From Segatella hominis (lineage in GTDB: Bacteria; Bacteroidota; Bacteroidia; Bacteroidales; Bacteroidaceae), in NCBI RefSeq assembly GCF_019249725.2, contig NZ_CP137559.1:3619001-3683000 (forward strand): DNA of 64,000 bases, read 5' to 3'. The notes under the pieces were generated by a model. That model ran no database searches and was not told the origin of the DNA. It saw nothing but the letters and a program-made list of their open reading frames with translations. The translations under genes were made by a program, and so were the position numbers. Below are positions 54,444 through 62,971 of this stretch, piece by piece. Within the stretch, counting starts at the first letter, position 1. Every line of letters begins with the position of its first letter.

Positions 54444-56342
54444 ATGAGAACAAACAATATGATGAAGGCTGCCTGCCTCATGTTGATGGCATCAGCTACA
54501 ACTTCTGCCTTTGCACAGAAGATGAATATCGAACACAAGGGTGATACTACTATCATCAAGGTGGAGAATCCTACCAAGTATCTTCTTCTCCCTATCCAGG
54601 AAGAGAAGGATGAGGCTCAGGTTTTGCTCGATACAGGTTCTAAGGATGATACCTGGATGGACGTTCGCCTGGCTCAGAATGGTTCTGATTACTTCGTACC
54701 ATTTGCCTTGGGCAAGGGTAAGACCGCTACCGTCAAGATCCTCGGTTTGAAGAAGGATGCCCTGGCACTCAGCTTGCTCAAGCTCAGCAATACATTCGAT
54801 ACTACCAACACCGATTACTATCGCCCATCTTATCACTTCACTCCGCTCTACGGTTGGATGAACGACCCTAACGGTATGGTATATAAGGATGGTGAGTATC
54901 ATCTCTATTTCCAGTATAACCCATACGGAAGCAAGTGGGGCAACATGCACTGGGGACATGCCGTAAGCAAGGACCTTGTACACTGGGAGCATCTCGACCC
55001 AGCCATCGCCCGCGACCCTGTAGGTCATATCTTCTCTGGTAGTTCTGTAGTAGATAAGAAGAATACTGCCGGTTTTGGCAAGAATGCCATCATCGCCATC
55101 TATACCAACAACAGCGTGAACCACGATGAGGTGCAGTGCATCGCCTACAGCAATGACAATGGTCGCACCTTCACCAAGTACGAGGGCAACCCAGTGTTGA
55201 CTCCATTCGACGGTCTGAAGGACTTCCGTGACCCTAAGGTATTCTGGTATGAGAAGGGAAAGTGCTGGTATATGATTGTTTCTGCCGATAAGGAGACCCG
55301 TTTCTATAAGTCAAAGAACTTGAAGAAGTGGACTTATGTAAGTGCTTTCGGCAAGGGTATGGGTCAGCAGCCATGCCAGTATGAGTGCCCAGACTTCTTC
55401 CAGTTGCCTGTAAATGGTGATAAGAAGAAGATGAAGTGGGTGATGACGATGAATATCAACCCAGGTTGCTGGTTTGGTGGCAGCGCTACCGAGTATTTCG
55501 TAGGCGATTTCGATGGCAAGAACTTCACTTGTCCTGATGCCCACGATGTGAAGTGGCTCGATTGGGGTAAGGATCATTACGCCACCGTTACCTTCTCTAA
55601 CACAGGCGACCGAGTATTGGGAATCACCTGGATGAGCAACTGGCAGTATGCCAACCTCACTCCGTTCAAGCAGAATCGTGGTGCCAACGGTTTGCCAAGA
55701 GAGTTGAAGCTCTACGAGAAGAATGGCAAGTACTATATTTCAGAGGATGTAGCTCCTGAGGTATATGCCTTGAGAAAGGATACCAAGGAATTGGCAGATG
55801 CTTCTGTTGCCGATGCCAAGGACTTGAAGGGTGTTGCAGCCAATATGAATGGTGCTTTCGAAATCGAGGCTGATGTAACTCCAGATGCCAACGGCATTGC
55901 CGGTATTGAGATTTCAAACAACAAGCGTGAGCGCGCCATGATCTACTTCGATATGAAGCAGGGCAAGGTTGTGATGGATAGAACCGAGAGTGGTTTGACC
56001 GATTTCGGCAAGCAGGCGGTTCCTCACGATATCGAGCTGGCTTGGGATAAGCAGCGTGCTGCAGAAGGCAAGGAGCCTGCCCGCATAGCCAATTCCATCA
56101 ACTACAAGAATGATTTCGCTCTCGCTACCTGGGCTCCATTGAGTCTTTGCGAGGATGGCAAGAAGACCTATCATGTAGATATCTTCGTAGATAAGTCATC
56201 TGTTGAGCTCTTCGTTGATGGCGGTCGCATCGCCATGACCAACCTCGTTTTCCCTGTAGCTCCATACGAGAATGTGAAGCTCTATACTCAGGGTGGCAAG
56301 GCAGAGTTCAAGAATATGAAGCTTCATAAACTTGGTTTGTAA
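54444..56342 (+). CDS. Secreted GH32 fructan hydrolase (levanase/inulinase type)
   Basis: Signal peptide MRTNNMMKAACLMLMASATTSAFAQ, then a ~100-residue N-terminal beta domain (EHKGDTTIIKVENPTKYLLLPIQ). The five-blade GH32 domain shows all three acids: nucleophile Asp in WMNDPNG, transition-state Asp in FRDPKV and acid/base Glu in YECPDFF. A beta-sandwich domain (~430-630, HVDIFVDKSSVELFVDGG) completes it. It cleaves fructose from levan, inulin or sucrose; sequence does not tell which linkage is preferred. Between the outer-membrane barrel and the permease, it would supply fructose for uptake. Confidence 0.93.
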   Translation: MRTNNMMKAACLMLMASATTSAFAQKMNIEHKGDTTIIKVENPTKYLLLPIQEEKDEAQVLLDTGSKDDTWMDVRLAQNGSDYFVPFALGKGKTATVKILGLKKDALALSLLKLSNTFDTTNTDYYRPSYHFTPLYGWMNDPNGMVYKDGEYHLYFQYNPYGSKWGNMHWGHAVSKDLVHWEHLDPAIARDPVGHIFSGSSVVDKKNTAGFGKNAIIAIYTNNSVNHDEVQCIAYSNDNGRTFTKYEGNPVLTPFDGLKDFRDPKVFWYEKGKCWYMIVSADKETRFYKSKNLKKWTYVSAFGKGMGQQPCQYECPDFFQLPVNGDKKKMKWVMTMNINPGCWFGGSATEYFVGDFDGKNFTCPDAHDVKWLDWGKDHYATVTFSNTGDRVLGITWMSNWQYANLTPFKQNRGANGLPRELKLYEKNGKYYISEDVAPEVYALRKDTKELADASVADAKDLKGVAANMNGAFEIEADVTPDANGIAGIEISNNKRERAMIYFDMKQGKVVMDRTESGLTDFGKQAVPHDIELAWDKQRAAEGKEPARIANSINYKNDFALATWAPLSLCEDGKKTYHVDIFVDKSSVELFVDGGRIAMTNLVFPVAPYENVKLYTQGGKAEFKNMKLHKLGL

Positions 56343-56391
56343 TCACTATTGTTTCTAAGAGTGTTACTGATGTAGCAATACAATAAAAATG

Positions 56392-56444
56392 GTAGTCGAT
56401 GAACGATATTTTATCATAGAAGATATCGTTTGTCGCTACCTTTG
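56392..56444 (+). promoter_or_regulatory. Permease promoter framed by an imperfect inverted repeat
   Basis: GTAGTCGATGAACGATAT (56392-56409) pairs with ATATCGTTTGTCGCTAC (56423-56439) apart from one bulge and two mismatches. The right arm reaches into the -7 box TACCTTTG (56437-56444). ATGAACG (56399-56405) is also found in the repeat at 51872-51905. Confidence 0.7.
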
Positions 56445-56478
56445 CAGCAGAAAACAAGAAACAATAACTCTAACAATT

Positions 56479-57633
56479 ATGAATAAATCATCAAAACTGA
56501 CAATCATCCCGGTGATGCTCTGTTTCTTCGCCATGGGATTTGTAGATCTGGTAGGTATTGCCTCCAACTATGTAAAAGAAGACCTGAATCTCAATGATTC
56601 GACAGCCAATCTGTTCCCATCTTTAGTATTCTTCTGGTTTCTCATATTTTCGGTTCCTACTGGAATCCTGATGAATAAGATAGGTAGAAAGAAGACTGTA
56701 CTCCTGTCTTTGCTCGTTACCGTCATTTCTCTTCTCTTGCCTATCTTCGGTGAGAGTTTCGGAGTGATGCTCGTTTCATTCTCTTTGTTGGGTATAGGAA
56801 ATGCCTTGATGCAGACCTCCTTGAATCCGCTGGTTTCTGTAGTGACAACGGGTAAGAATCTGGCTTCCACTTTGACCTTTGGTCAGTTTGTCAAGGCCAT
56901 CGCTTCTTTCCTTGCACCATACATCGCTATGTGGGGTGCTATGGCAAGCATTCCATCCTTCGGTTTGGGTTGGCGAGTTCTTTTCCCAATCTATATGATT
57001 ATCGGAATAACAGCCACATTCTTCCTGGCAGGTACTCCTATTGAGGAAGAAAAGAATGAAGGCAAGGCTTCTGGCTTTGGTGAGTGTTTCAAGTTACTTG
57101 GCAAACCTATCGTGTTGCTTTCCTTCATCGGTATCATGTGTCATGTAGGCATCGATGTGGGTACCAATACCACAGCTCCTAAGATTTTGATGGAGCGTTT
57201 GGGCTGGAGTTTGAATGATGCAGCTTTCGCCACATCGCTCTACTTCATCTTCCGTACCATCGGATGTTTCACTGGTACTGCTTTCCTCCGCATGATGAGA
57301 ACTCGCACTTTCTTCATGATCAGCGTAGTAATGATGGCTCTGAGTATGATCGGTATGTGGGTAGGCGAGAGCAAGACAATGCTTTATATTGCCATTGCCT
57401 TGGTAGGATATGGTAACTCTAATGTGTTCTCTATGATTTTCTCTCAGGCACTGCTTGCTATGCCTGATAAGAAGAACGAGGTGAGTGGATTGATGATTAT
57501 GGGTCTCTTCGGTGGAACCATCTTCCCATTGTTCATGGGCTTTGCCAGCGATACCTTCGGTCAGGTTGGTGCTGTGGCTGTAATGGCGGTAGGTGTAGTT
57601 TATCTCTTCACTTATATCCGTAGGCTGGCATAA
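56479..57633 (+). CDS. MFS sugar (fructose) permease
   Basis: The start at ATG 56479 (MNKSSKLTIIPVMLCFFAMGFVDLVGIAS) is used because an upstream frame Met lies before the promoter. The protein has 384 residues and about 12 hydrophobic helices with MFS loop signatures (MNKIGRKKTVLLSLLVTVISLLLPIFG between helices 2 and 3). It resembles the FucP-type sugar:proton symporters. Placed between GH32 and fructokinase, it most likely imports fructose across the inner membrane. Substrate is inferred from context. Confidence 0.88.
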   Translation: MNKSSKLTIIPVMLCFFAMGFVDLVGIASNYVKEDLNLNDSTANLFPSLVFFWFLIFSVPTGILMNKIGRKKTVLLSLLVTVISLLLPIFGESFGVMLVSFSLLGIGNALMQTSLNPLVSVVTTGKNLASTLTFGQFVKAIASFLAPYIAMWGAMASIPSFGLGWRVLFPIYMIIGITATFFLAGTPIEEEKNEGKASGFGECFKLLGKPIVLLSFIGIMCHVGIDVGTNTTAPKILMERLGWSLNDAAFATSLYFIFRTIGCFTGTAFLRMMRTRTFFMISVVMMALSMIGMWVGESKTMLYIAIALVGYGNSNVFSMIFSQALLAMPDKKNEVSGLMIMGLFGGTIFPLFMGFASDTFGQVGAVAVMAVGVVYLFTYIRRLA

Positions 57634-57660
57634 ATGTTCTTCCATCCCTATAGAAAGTTT

Positions 57661-57745
57661 CGTTCAGCGTCGTTGAACGTGCGTTCAAAGACGTTGAACC
57701 GACATTCAAAGACGTTGAACGTGTATTCAACGACGTTGAACACAA
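57661..57745. repeat. 21-bp tandem repeat, three full units plus partial ends
   Basis: CGTTGAAC recurs at 57671, 57692, 57713 and 57734, exactly 21 bp apart; a decayed copy CGTTCAGC is at 57661. Each unit contains a small inverted repeat (TTGAACGTGCGTTCAA in the first). It fills most of the gap between the permease and fructokinase genes. Confidence 0.92.
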
Positions 57746-57892
57746 CTTTCTTCTAAGGAGAAAAACTTCTTTTCTTAGTTAGAGATACAATACTGATTCA
57801 TTGTAAATACAAATCAGATAAATACAATAATTATTATTCACTATCGTTTTTAGCATATATAGAATTTATACTATATATAATAAGGTGTAATT

Positions 57893-58783
57893 ATGGAAAC
57901 AAAGAATTTAGATAAAAAATATTGTGTAGGTTTAGGTGAGATTCTTTTTGATGTTCTCCCTTCTGGTTCTCAACTTGGTGGTGCTCCTGCCAATTTCGCT
58001 TACCACGCAGGTCAGCATGGCTTACATTCTGTGGCTGTGAGTGCTGTGGGTAAGGATGTCTTGGGCGATACAGCTCTTCGCCTTCTTGATGAGAAAAAGT
58101 TGAAATATGTGATGCCTGAGGTTGATTATCCTACAGGAACTGTTCAGGTGCAGCTCGATAAAGAGGGTGTTCCTACTTACGATATCAAGCAGGGTGTGGC
58201 TTGGGATAATATCCCATTTACTGATGACATCAAGGAGATTGCTGCCAATGCAGGTGCTGTTTGCTGGGGTTCCTTAGCTCAGCGCAGCGAGGTAAGCCGC
58301 AAAACAATCTATAAGTTCCTTGATTATACTCCAAACGATTGTCTGAAGATTTTCGACATCAATCTCCGCCAAAACTTCTATACTCCAGAAGTGATTACCG
58401 AGAGCTTGAAACGCTGCAATGTATTGAAGATTAACGACGAGGAGTTGATTACTATCGGTCGTCTTTTCGGTTATCCAGGTTTGGATATTGAGAATAAGTG
58501 CTGGTTGATTCTCGGTAAGTACAATCTCGATATGCTCGTGTTGACTTGTGGTGTAAACGGTAGCTATGTTTTCGCTCCAGGTGTGAAGTCATTCCAAGAG
58601 ACTCCAAAGGTAGAGGTGGCAGATACTGTAGGTGCCGGTGATAGTTTTACAGGTACTTTCTGTGCCAGCATTCTGAAAGGCAAGAGTATTACTGAGGCTC
58701 ATGAACTTGCCGTCAAGGTAAGTGCTTACGTTTGTACTCAGAATGGAGCGATGCCAATTATTCCAGAGGAATACACCAAGTAA
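57893..58783 (+). CDS. PfkB-family fructokinase
   Basis: Cytoplasmic sugar kinase of the ribokinase/PfkB family (296 aa): YCVGLGEILFDVLPSGSQLGGAPANFAYH at the substrate end and the catalytic DTVGAGDSFTGTF block (base Asp in GAGD) near the C-terminus, with DINLRQNFYTPE between. It phosphorylates the fructose brought in by the neighbouring permease for entry into glycolysis. The gene is 259 bp after the permease, with a tandem repeat between, and is followed by a terminator. Confidence 0.93.
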   Translation: METKNLDKKYCVGLGEILFDVLPSGSQLGGAPANFAYHAGQHGLHSVAVSAVGKDVLGDTALRLLDEKKLKYVMPEVDYPTGTVQVQLDKEGVPTYDIKQGVAWDNIPFTDDIKEIAANAGAVCWGSLAQRSEVSRKTIYKFLDYTPNDCLKIFDINLRQNFYTPEVITESLKRCNVLKINDEELITIGRLFGYPGLDIENKCWLILGKYNLDMLVLTCGVNGSYVFAPGVKSFQETPKVEVADTVGAGDSFTGTFCASILKGKSITEAHELAVKVSAYVCTQNGAMPIIPEEYTK

Positions 58784-58832
58784 TAGGCGATTAGTTTTGT
58801 TTCATCGATTATAGTTGATATTTAGTTAATGT

Positions 58833-58874
58833 AAAAAGCTGCAGTTCATTTGATATGGATTGTAGCTTTTTTTT
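58833..58874 (+). terminator. Terminator after fructokinase
   Basis: Stem AAAAAGCTGCA (58833-58843) / TGTAGCTTTTT (58861-58871) with one G.T pair, then T run. Confidence 0.82.
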
Positions 58875-58916
58875 GAAATATTCTTTGCAATATTTGTTTT
58901 AATTGAAAAAAGATTG

Positions 58917-58924
58917 TATCTTTG
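58917..58924 (+). promoter_or_regulatory. -7 box of the HD-domain gene
   Basis: TATCTTTG, 28 bp before the TTG start candidate at 58952. Confidence 0.6.
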
Positions 58925-58951
58925 CCACATTAAAATCATATTGTATAAGTT

Positions 58952-61069
58952 TTGAGAGCATTTTTTTATAATATATTGAACGATGGTGGCAAGAGAGTAT
59001 CTGGTCATCTCTCATTCCAACTGCTTTTCCTTTTCTTTATCCTGTTTGTTTCTTCATTCTATACCAGTGTGCAAGGAATCACTCCAGGCAAACTGATTTC
59101 TCATAAGCAAAGTTCTTCGGATAAACTGCAAGCGGCTTATCCTCTGTTCAATACTCCATCCGCAGATTCTACTGCCGAATCGGCTAAGCCCCAAGCCGAA
59201 GAACAGGACAATGCCAATTCTGACACGATAGACTTTAAACTTTGTTTTGATATTCTTGCGAAAAACAGAAAGGCTTATAATCGTTATAATGACAGTATTT
59301 TCATGATCAAAGAACATGATAAATGGGTCAATTATTTCCGTCGTCGTGCCATCAAGAATCATCAGATCTTTGCCGCCAATCAGGAAATCATGCGGGGAAT
59401 CAAAGAATTTTTCAAAAGGCATGGCGATTCTATTCCGGAAGAAGTCTATTTGGATTTTTGTCATTCTATGGAGAAAGAGTATGTCAGTAAAAACTTATAT
59501 GACCCTTTTCTGTTGGTTAAAATGACTAATATTCTTGAAAAGGGCGGTGAATATCTGCCTGATAGCGTGAAGTTTACGAACGTATTTAATCTCTGGCGTC
59601 TCTATGGTTATGAGCAGATGTGGAACTTGGGCGGAAATATGGAATATCTGCAAAAAGCCTATCAGGCAGGTAAGGCTATTCTGTCAGAAGATGCCAAGCG
59701 TTATCCTTATTATCTCTTTGCTTTGGCTGGGGCTTTGGAGTATATGCCTTCCACAATTTGGCTTGCCTTCGGGATGGAAAATATTCAGGATTTTGAGGAA
59801 CATCACAGGAGACTGGATGAATTCCTGAAAAGGGAGGACTTGGATGAGATTCTTGTTCCTAATCAGAAGAGAGACTTGCAGGAATTGAAGGAAACCAAAA
59901 ATGAGGCTTTTCTGTGCAATATTTACTATTATACACCTACTGTTTTAGACAGACATGTTCGTGATTCTTTGACACGGGCGGTGATTGCCAGAAATCTCCA
60001 AAAAACAGAGTTGAGTAATTTGTCATTTATCCGTACTGTATTTTTGCAGATGAAGGCAAGGCAGATATCTTCTCGGGAAGCGTGGTTAAGATGCAAGAAT
60101 CATTATCATGAGAAGTGGCTCAAATATAGAGATTCCCCAATGAATGACAGAATAATCCGTGATTACCTGATGCCTCTATATATTTTCCTGATTATTAATG
60201 ATGAAGCCGATGTTCCTGTTTCGCAGAAAAAAAAGACGATATGGAAAATGTCCCAAAATATGGTGACGGCTTTTGGAAAACGGAAAGATTTTCAGGGAAA
60301 TACGGATTTCGTTCGTGAGTTGTTCCGTTTATCGACACATAGGCGGTTGGTGAAATATCTCAGTTATAAGCAAATGATCCGGTTTATGAGTGGTTTGAAT
60401 GTTTCTACTCAGGTAACTACCTTTGCTCATTCTATGCACGTGGCTAAAATAGCTAAGGTGTTGCTGAATGGGGTGTTGAAACATAAGCCAGAACTCCTTC
60501 AAGGAGTGTTCGGATATAAGACTACTACGGAAGTGCTGAAACATAAAAGAACTCTGCGTTCCTTTATATACGAAGCAGGAATGATTCATGATATTGGAAA
60601 GAATGCCATCGTGTCGGTAGTCAACAATGAGTATCTGCCATTGACAGATGATGAATTTTCCATTATCCGATTGCATCCTCGTCTGGGAGATATATTTCTG
60701 AATGCTGTTCCTGGTTGGGAGAATTTTCATGATACGACAGTGGGGCATCATAAATGGTATAATGGTAAGGGCGGATATCCTGCTGATTTTGATAATACGA
60801 AATCGCCGATTCGTTTCCTGATAGATATAGTGACGCTCAGTGATTGCTTGCAGGCAGCTACAGAGCGCGTGGGGCGGAATTATCGTATTGGTAAGACATT
60901 CGAGGTCGTCATGCCGGAGTTGAGGGCAGGAGCGGGAACAAAGTATAATCCTGATCTTGTTGCTTTGATAGATGCATATCCTAAGTTGGCAAAGAAACTG
61001 CATCATCTGGTGGAGAATGGATGGATAGAAATTTATTACCGTATCTATTCACGCTTCTTTCAGATATGA
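58952..61069 (+). CDS. Membrane-anchored HD-GYP-like domain protein
   Basis: The frame has no ATG before an N-terminal hydrophobic segment (FQLLFLFFILFVSSFYTSVQG), so initiation is likely at TTG 58952 or TTG 58976; the next in-frame ATG would delete the anchor. After the anchor come ~430 residues of helical, TPR-like sequence. The C-terminal ~230 residues are an HD phosphohydrolase domain: HSMHVAKIAK, the metal-binding GMIHDIGKNA, HPRLGDIFL and HHKWYNGKGGYP, close to the HD-GYP signature of cyclic-di-nucleotide phosphodiesterases. Whether it cleaves a cyclic dinucleotide or another signal is unknown. It is a single gene between terminators. Confidence 0.8.
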   Translation: MRAFFYNILNDGGKRVSGHLSFQLLFLFFILFVSSFYTSVQGITPGKLISHKQSSSDKLQAAYPLFNTPSADSTAESAKPQAEEQDNANSDTIDFKLCFDILAKNRKAYNRYNDSIFMIKEHDKWVNYFRRRAIKNHQIFAANQEIMRGIKEFFKRHGDSIPEEVYLDFCHSMEKEYVSKNLYDPFLLVKMTNILEKGGEYLPDSVKFTNVFNLWRLYGYEQMWNLGGNMEYLQKAYQAGKAILSEDAKRYPYYLFALAGALEYMPSTIWLAFGMENIQDFEEHHRRLDEFLKREDLDEILVPNQKRDLQELKETKNEAFLCNIYYYTPTVLDRHVRDSLTRAVIARNLQKTELSNLSFIRTVFLQMKARQISSREAWLRCKNHYHEKWLKYRDSPMNDRIIRDYLMPLYIFLIINDEADVPVSQKKKTIWKMSQNMVTAFGKRKDFQGNTDFVRELFRLSTHRRLVKYLSYKQMIRFMSGLNVSTQVTTFAHSMHVAKIAKVLLNGVLKHKPELLQGVFGYKTTTEVLKHKRTLRSFIYEAGMIHDIGKNAIVSVVNNEYLPLTDDEFSIIRLHPRLGDIFLNAVPGWENFHDTTVGHHKWYNGKGGYPADFDNTKSPIRFLIDIVTLSDCLQAATERVGRNYRIGKTFEVVMPELRAGAGTKYNPDLVALIDAYPKLAKKLHHLVENGWIEIYYRIYSRFFQI

Positions 61070-61125
61070 CTTTTCTGATTGTCTGTACAGTTTCTCTAAA
61101 AATGAAAAAGTCTTGAATCGCAGAA

Positions 61126-61178
61126 AATAAAAATCCCTCTTGGATTTCTCTAAATCATGAGAAAGTCAAGAGGGATTT
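61126..61178 (-). terminator. Terminator of the fumarase gene
   Basis: Long stem AAATCCCTCTTG (61131-61142) / CAAGAGGGATTT (61167-61178) with an inner TTTCTC/GAGAAA stem; on the - strand it is followed by TTTT. Confidence 0.88.
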
Positions 61179-61195
61179 GTTGGTTTTATATGTTT

Positions 61196-62854
61196 TTACT
61201 TCTGGCACTCCTTGCAAGGTGTCCAAGGCTTCAACTGTTTGAAGAAGTCGTTGCCCTTGTCATCTACGAGGATGAATGCAGGGAAGTCTTCTACGGTAAT
61301 CTTCCAGATAGCCTCCATACCGAGCTCAGGGTACTCTACGCACTCAATGCTTTTGATAGAACTCTGGGAGAGAACAGCAGCTACACCGCCGATAGTACCG
61401 AGGTAGAAACCACCGTGCTTCTTGCAAGCCTCTGTTACGATGTCGCCACGGTTACCCTTGGCAATCATGACCAAACTTGCACCATGATCCTGGAACTCAT
61501 CTACGTATGGATCCATACGGTTGGCTGTGGTAGGACCCATTGAGCCACATGGATAACCCTCTGGAGTCTTGGCAGGACCTGCATAGAGAATAGGGTGGTT
61601 CTTGAAGTACTCTGGCATTTCCTCGCCAGCGTCCAGACGAGCCTTGAGCTTAGCATGAGCAATGTCGCGAGCCACGATGATGGTACCCTTCAAATTAACA
61701 CGGGTGCTAACTGGATACTTGCTCAACTCAGCACGTACTGCGTCGATACCCTTGTCGAGGTCGATTTCAATACCCTTTGCACCCTCGCCTGGCTTGCGAA
61801 GCTCTTCAGGAATCAACTCTGTAGGGTTCTCATCCATCTTCTCCAACCAGATACCGTCCTTGTTGATTTTAGCCTTGATGTTGCGGTCGGCAGAGCAGCT
61901 TACGCCCATACCGATAGGACAGCTGGCACCATGACGTGGGAGGCGAACTACGCGGATGTCGTGAGCCAGGTACTTGCCACCAAACTGTGCACCCAAGCCG
62001 ATCTTGTGTGCCTCTTCGAGGAGTTTGTTTTCCAAGTCAATATCACGGAAAGCACGACCTGTCTCATCGCCTGTAGTAGGCAACTCATCGTAGTATTTGA
62101 TAGAAGCCAACTTCACGGTAAGGAGGTTCTTCTCAGCAGAAGTACCACCGATTACGAATGCGATGTGGTAAGGAGGACATGCTGCAGTACCCAGACTCTT
62201 CATCTTCTCAACGAGGAATGGGAGCAATGTACCCTCATTCTGGATAGTAGCTTTGGTCATTGGGTAGAAGTAAGTCTTGTTGGCAGAGCCACCACCCTTA
62301 GCTACCATCACAAAACGGTACTCATCACCTTCTGTAGCCTCGATGTCAATCTGGGCAGGGAGGTTGCAACGGGTGTTCACCTCATCATACATATTGAGAG
62401 GAGCATTCTGTGAATAGCGGAGGTTGTCTTGTGTGTATGTGTTATAGACACCAAGGCTCAAAGCCTCTTCATCCTCAAAGTCAGTCCATACGCGCTGGCC
62501 TTTCTCGCCATGAATGATGGCAGTACCTGTATCCTGGCAGAATGGGAGAATGCCCTTCACGGCAGTCTCTGCGTTGCGGAGGAACTGGAGAGCTACGTAC
62601 TTGTCGTTCTCAGAAGCCTCTGGGTCGGTCAAAATCTTAGCTACCTGAGCATTGTGCTCACGACGGAGCATGAACTCTACGTCGTGGAAACCCTGCTGTG
62701 CCAGCAAAGTCAAAGCTTCTTTAGAAACCTTGAGGATTGTCTTACCCTCAAACTCTGCTGTGCTTACGCCTTCTTTAGAGATAAGGCGGTACTCTGTCTT
62801 GTCCTCTCCAAGCTGAAACATTGGAGCGTACTTAAAATCTGGAGCTTTTGCCAT
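61196..62854 (-). CDS. fumA: Class I (iron-sulphur) fumarate hydratase
   Basis: A 552-residue fumarase of the 4Fe-4S type, interconverting fumarate and malate. The N-terminal alpha domain has [17 protein letters not shown] (a cluster Cys), [24 protein letters not shown] and the [19 protein letters not shown] block (another cluster Cys). The C-terminal beta domain has [57 protein letters not shown] and [15 protein letters not shown]. In Bacteroidota it works in the reductive branch that makes succinate. It is monocistronic, with a possible -7 box at 62914-62921. Confidence 0.95.
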   Translation of the reverse strand: MAKAPDFKYAPMFQLGEDKTEYRLISKEGVSTAEFEGKTILKVSKEALTLLAQQGFHDVEFMLRREHNAQVAKILTDPEASENDKYVALQFLRNAETAVKGILPFCQDTGTAIIHGEKGQRVWTDFEDEEALSLGVYNTYTQDNLRYSQNAPLNMYDEVNTRCNLPAQIDIEATEGDEYRFVMVAKGGGSANKTYFYPMTKATIQNEGTLLPFLVEKMKSLGTAACPPYHIAFVIGGTSAEKNLLTVKLASIKYYDELPTTGDETGRAFRDIDLENKLLEEAHKIGLGAQFGGKYLAHDIRVVRLPRHGASCPIGMGVSCSADRNIKAKINKDGIWLEKMDENPTELIPEELRKPGEGAKGIEIDLDKGIDAVRAELSKYPVSTRVNLKGTIIVARDIAHAKLKARLDAGEEMPEYFKNHPILYAGPAKTPEGYPCGSMGPTTANRMDPYVDEFQDHGASLVMIAKGNRGDIVTEACKKHGGFYLGTIGGVAAVLSQSSIKSIECVEYPELGMEAIWKITVEDFPAFILVDDKGNDFFKQLKPWTPCKECQK

Positions 62855-62913
62855 AATGTTTTTTTGTTATAATTTAAAACTGTTGAAATATTCTTTTTTA
62901 CTGTTGAAACATT

Positions 62914-62921
62914 CAAATTTA
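62914..62921 (-). promoter_or_regulatory. Possible -7 box of the fumarase gene
   Basis: TAAATTTG on the - strand, 60 bp before the start codon; fits TAnnTTTG but is the only support. Confidence 0.4.
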
Positions 62922-62971
62922 ATAGCTGAAACTATCTGACAGACACGTTGAGTAATCCATCATCAGTCTCT

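Noticed and set aside
57661..57745. CRISPR array
   Set aside because: Units are 21 bp, directly adjacent and without unique spacers of normal length; no cas genes are present. It is a tandem repeat.
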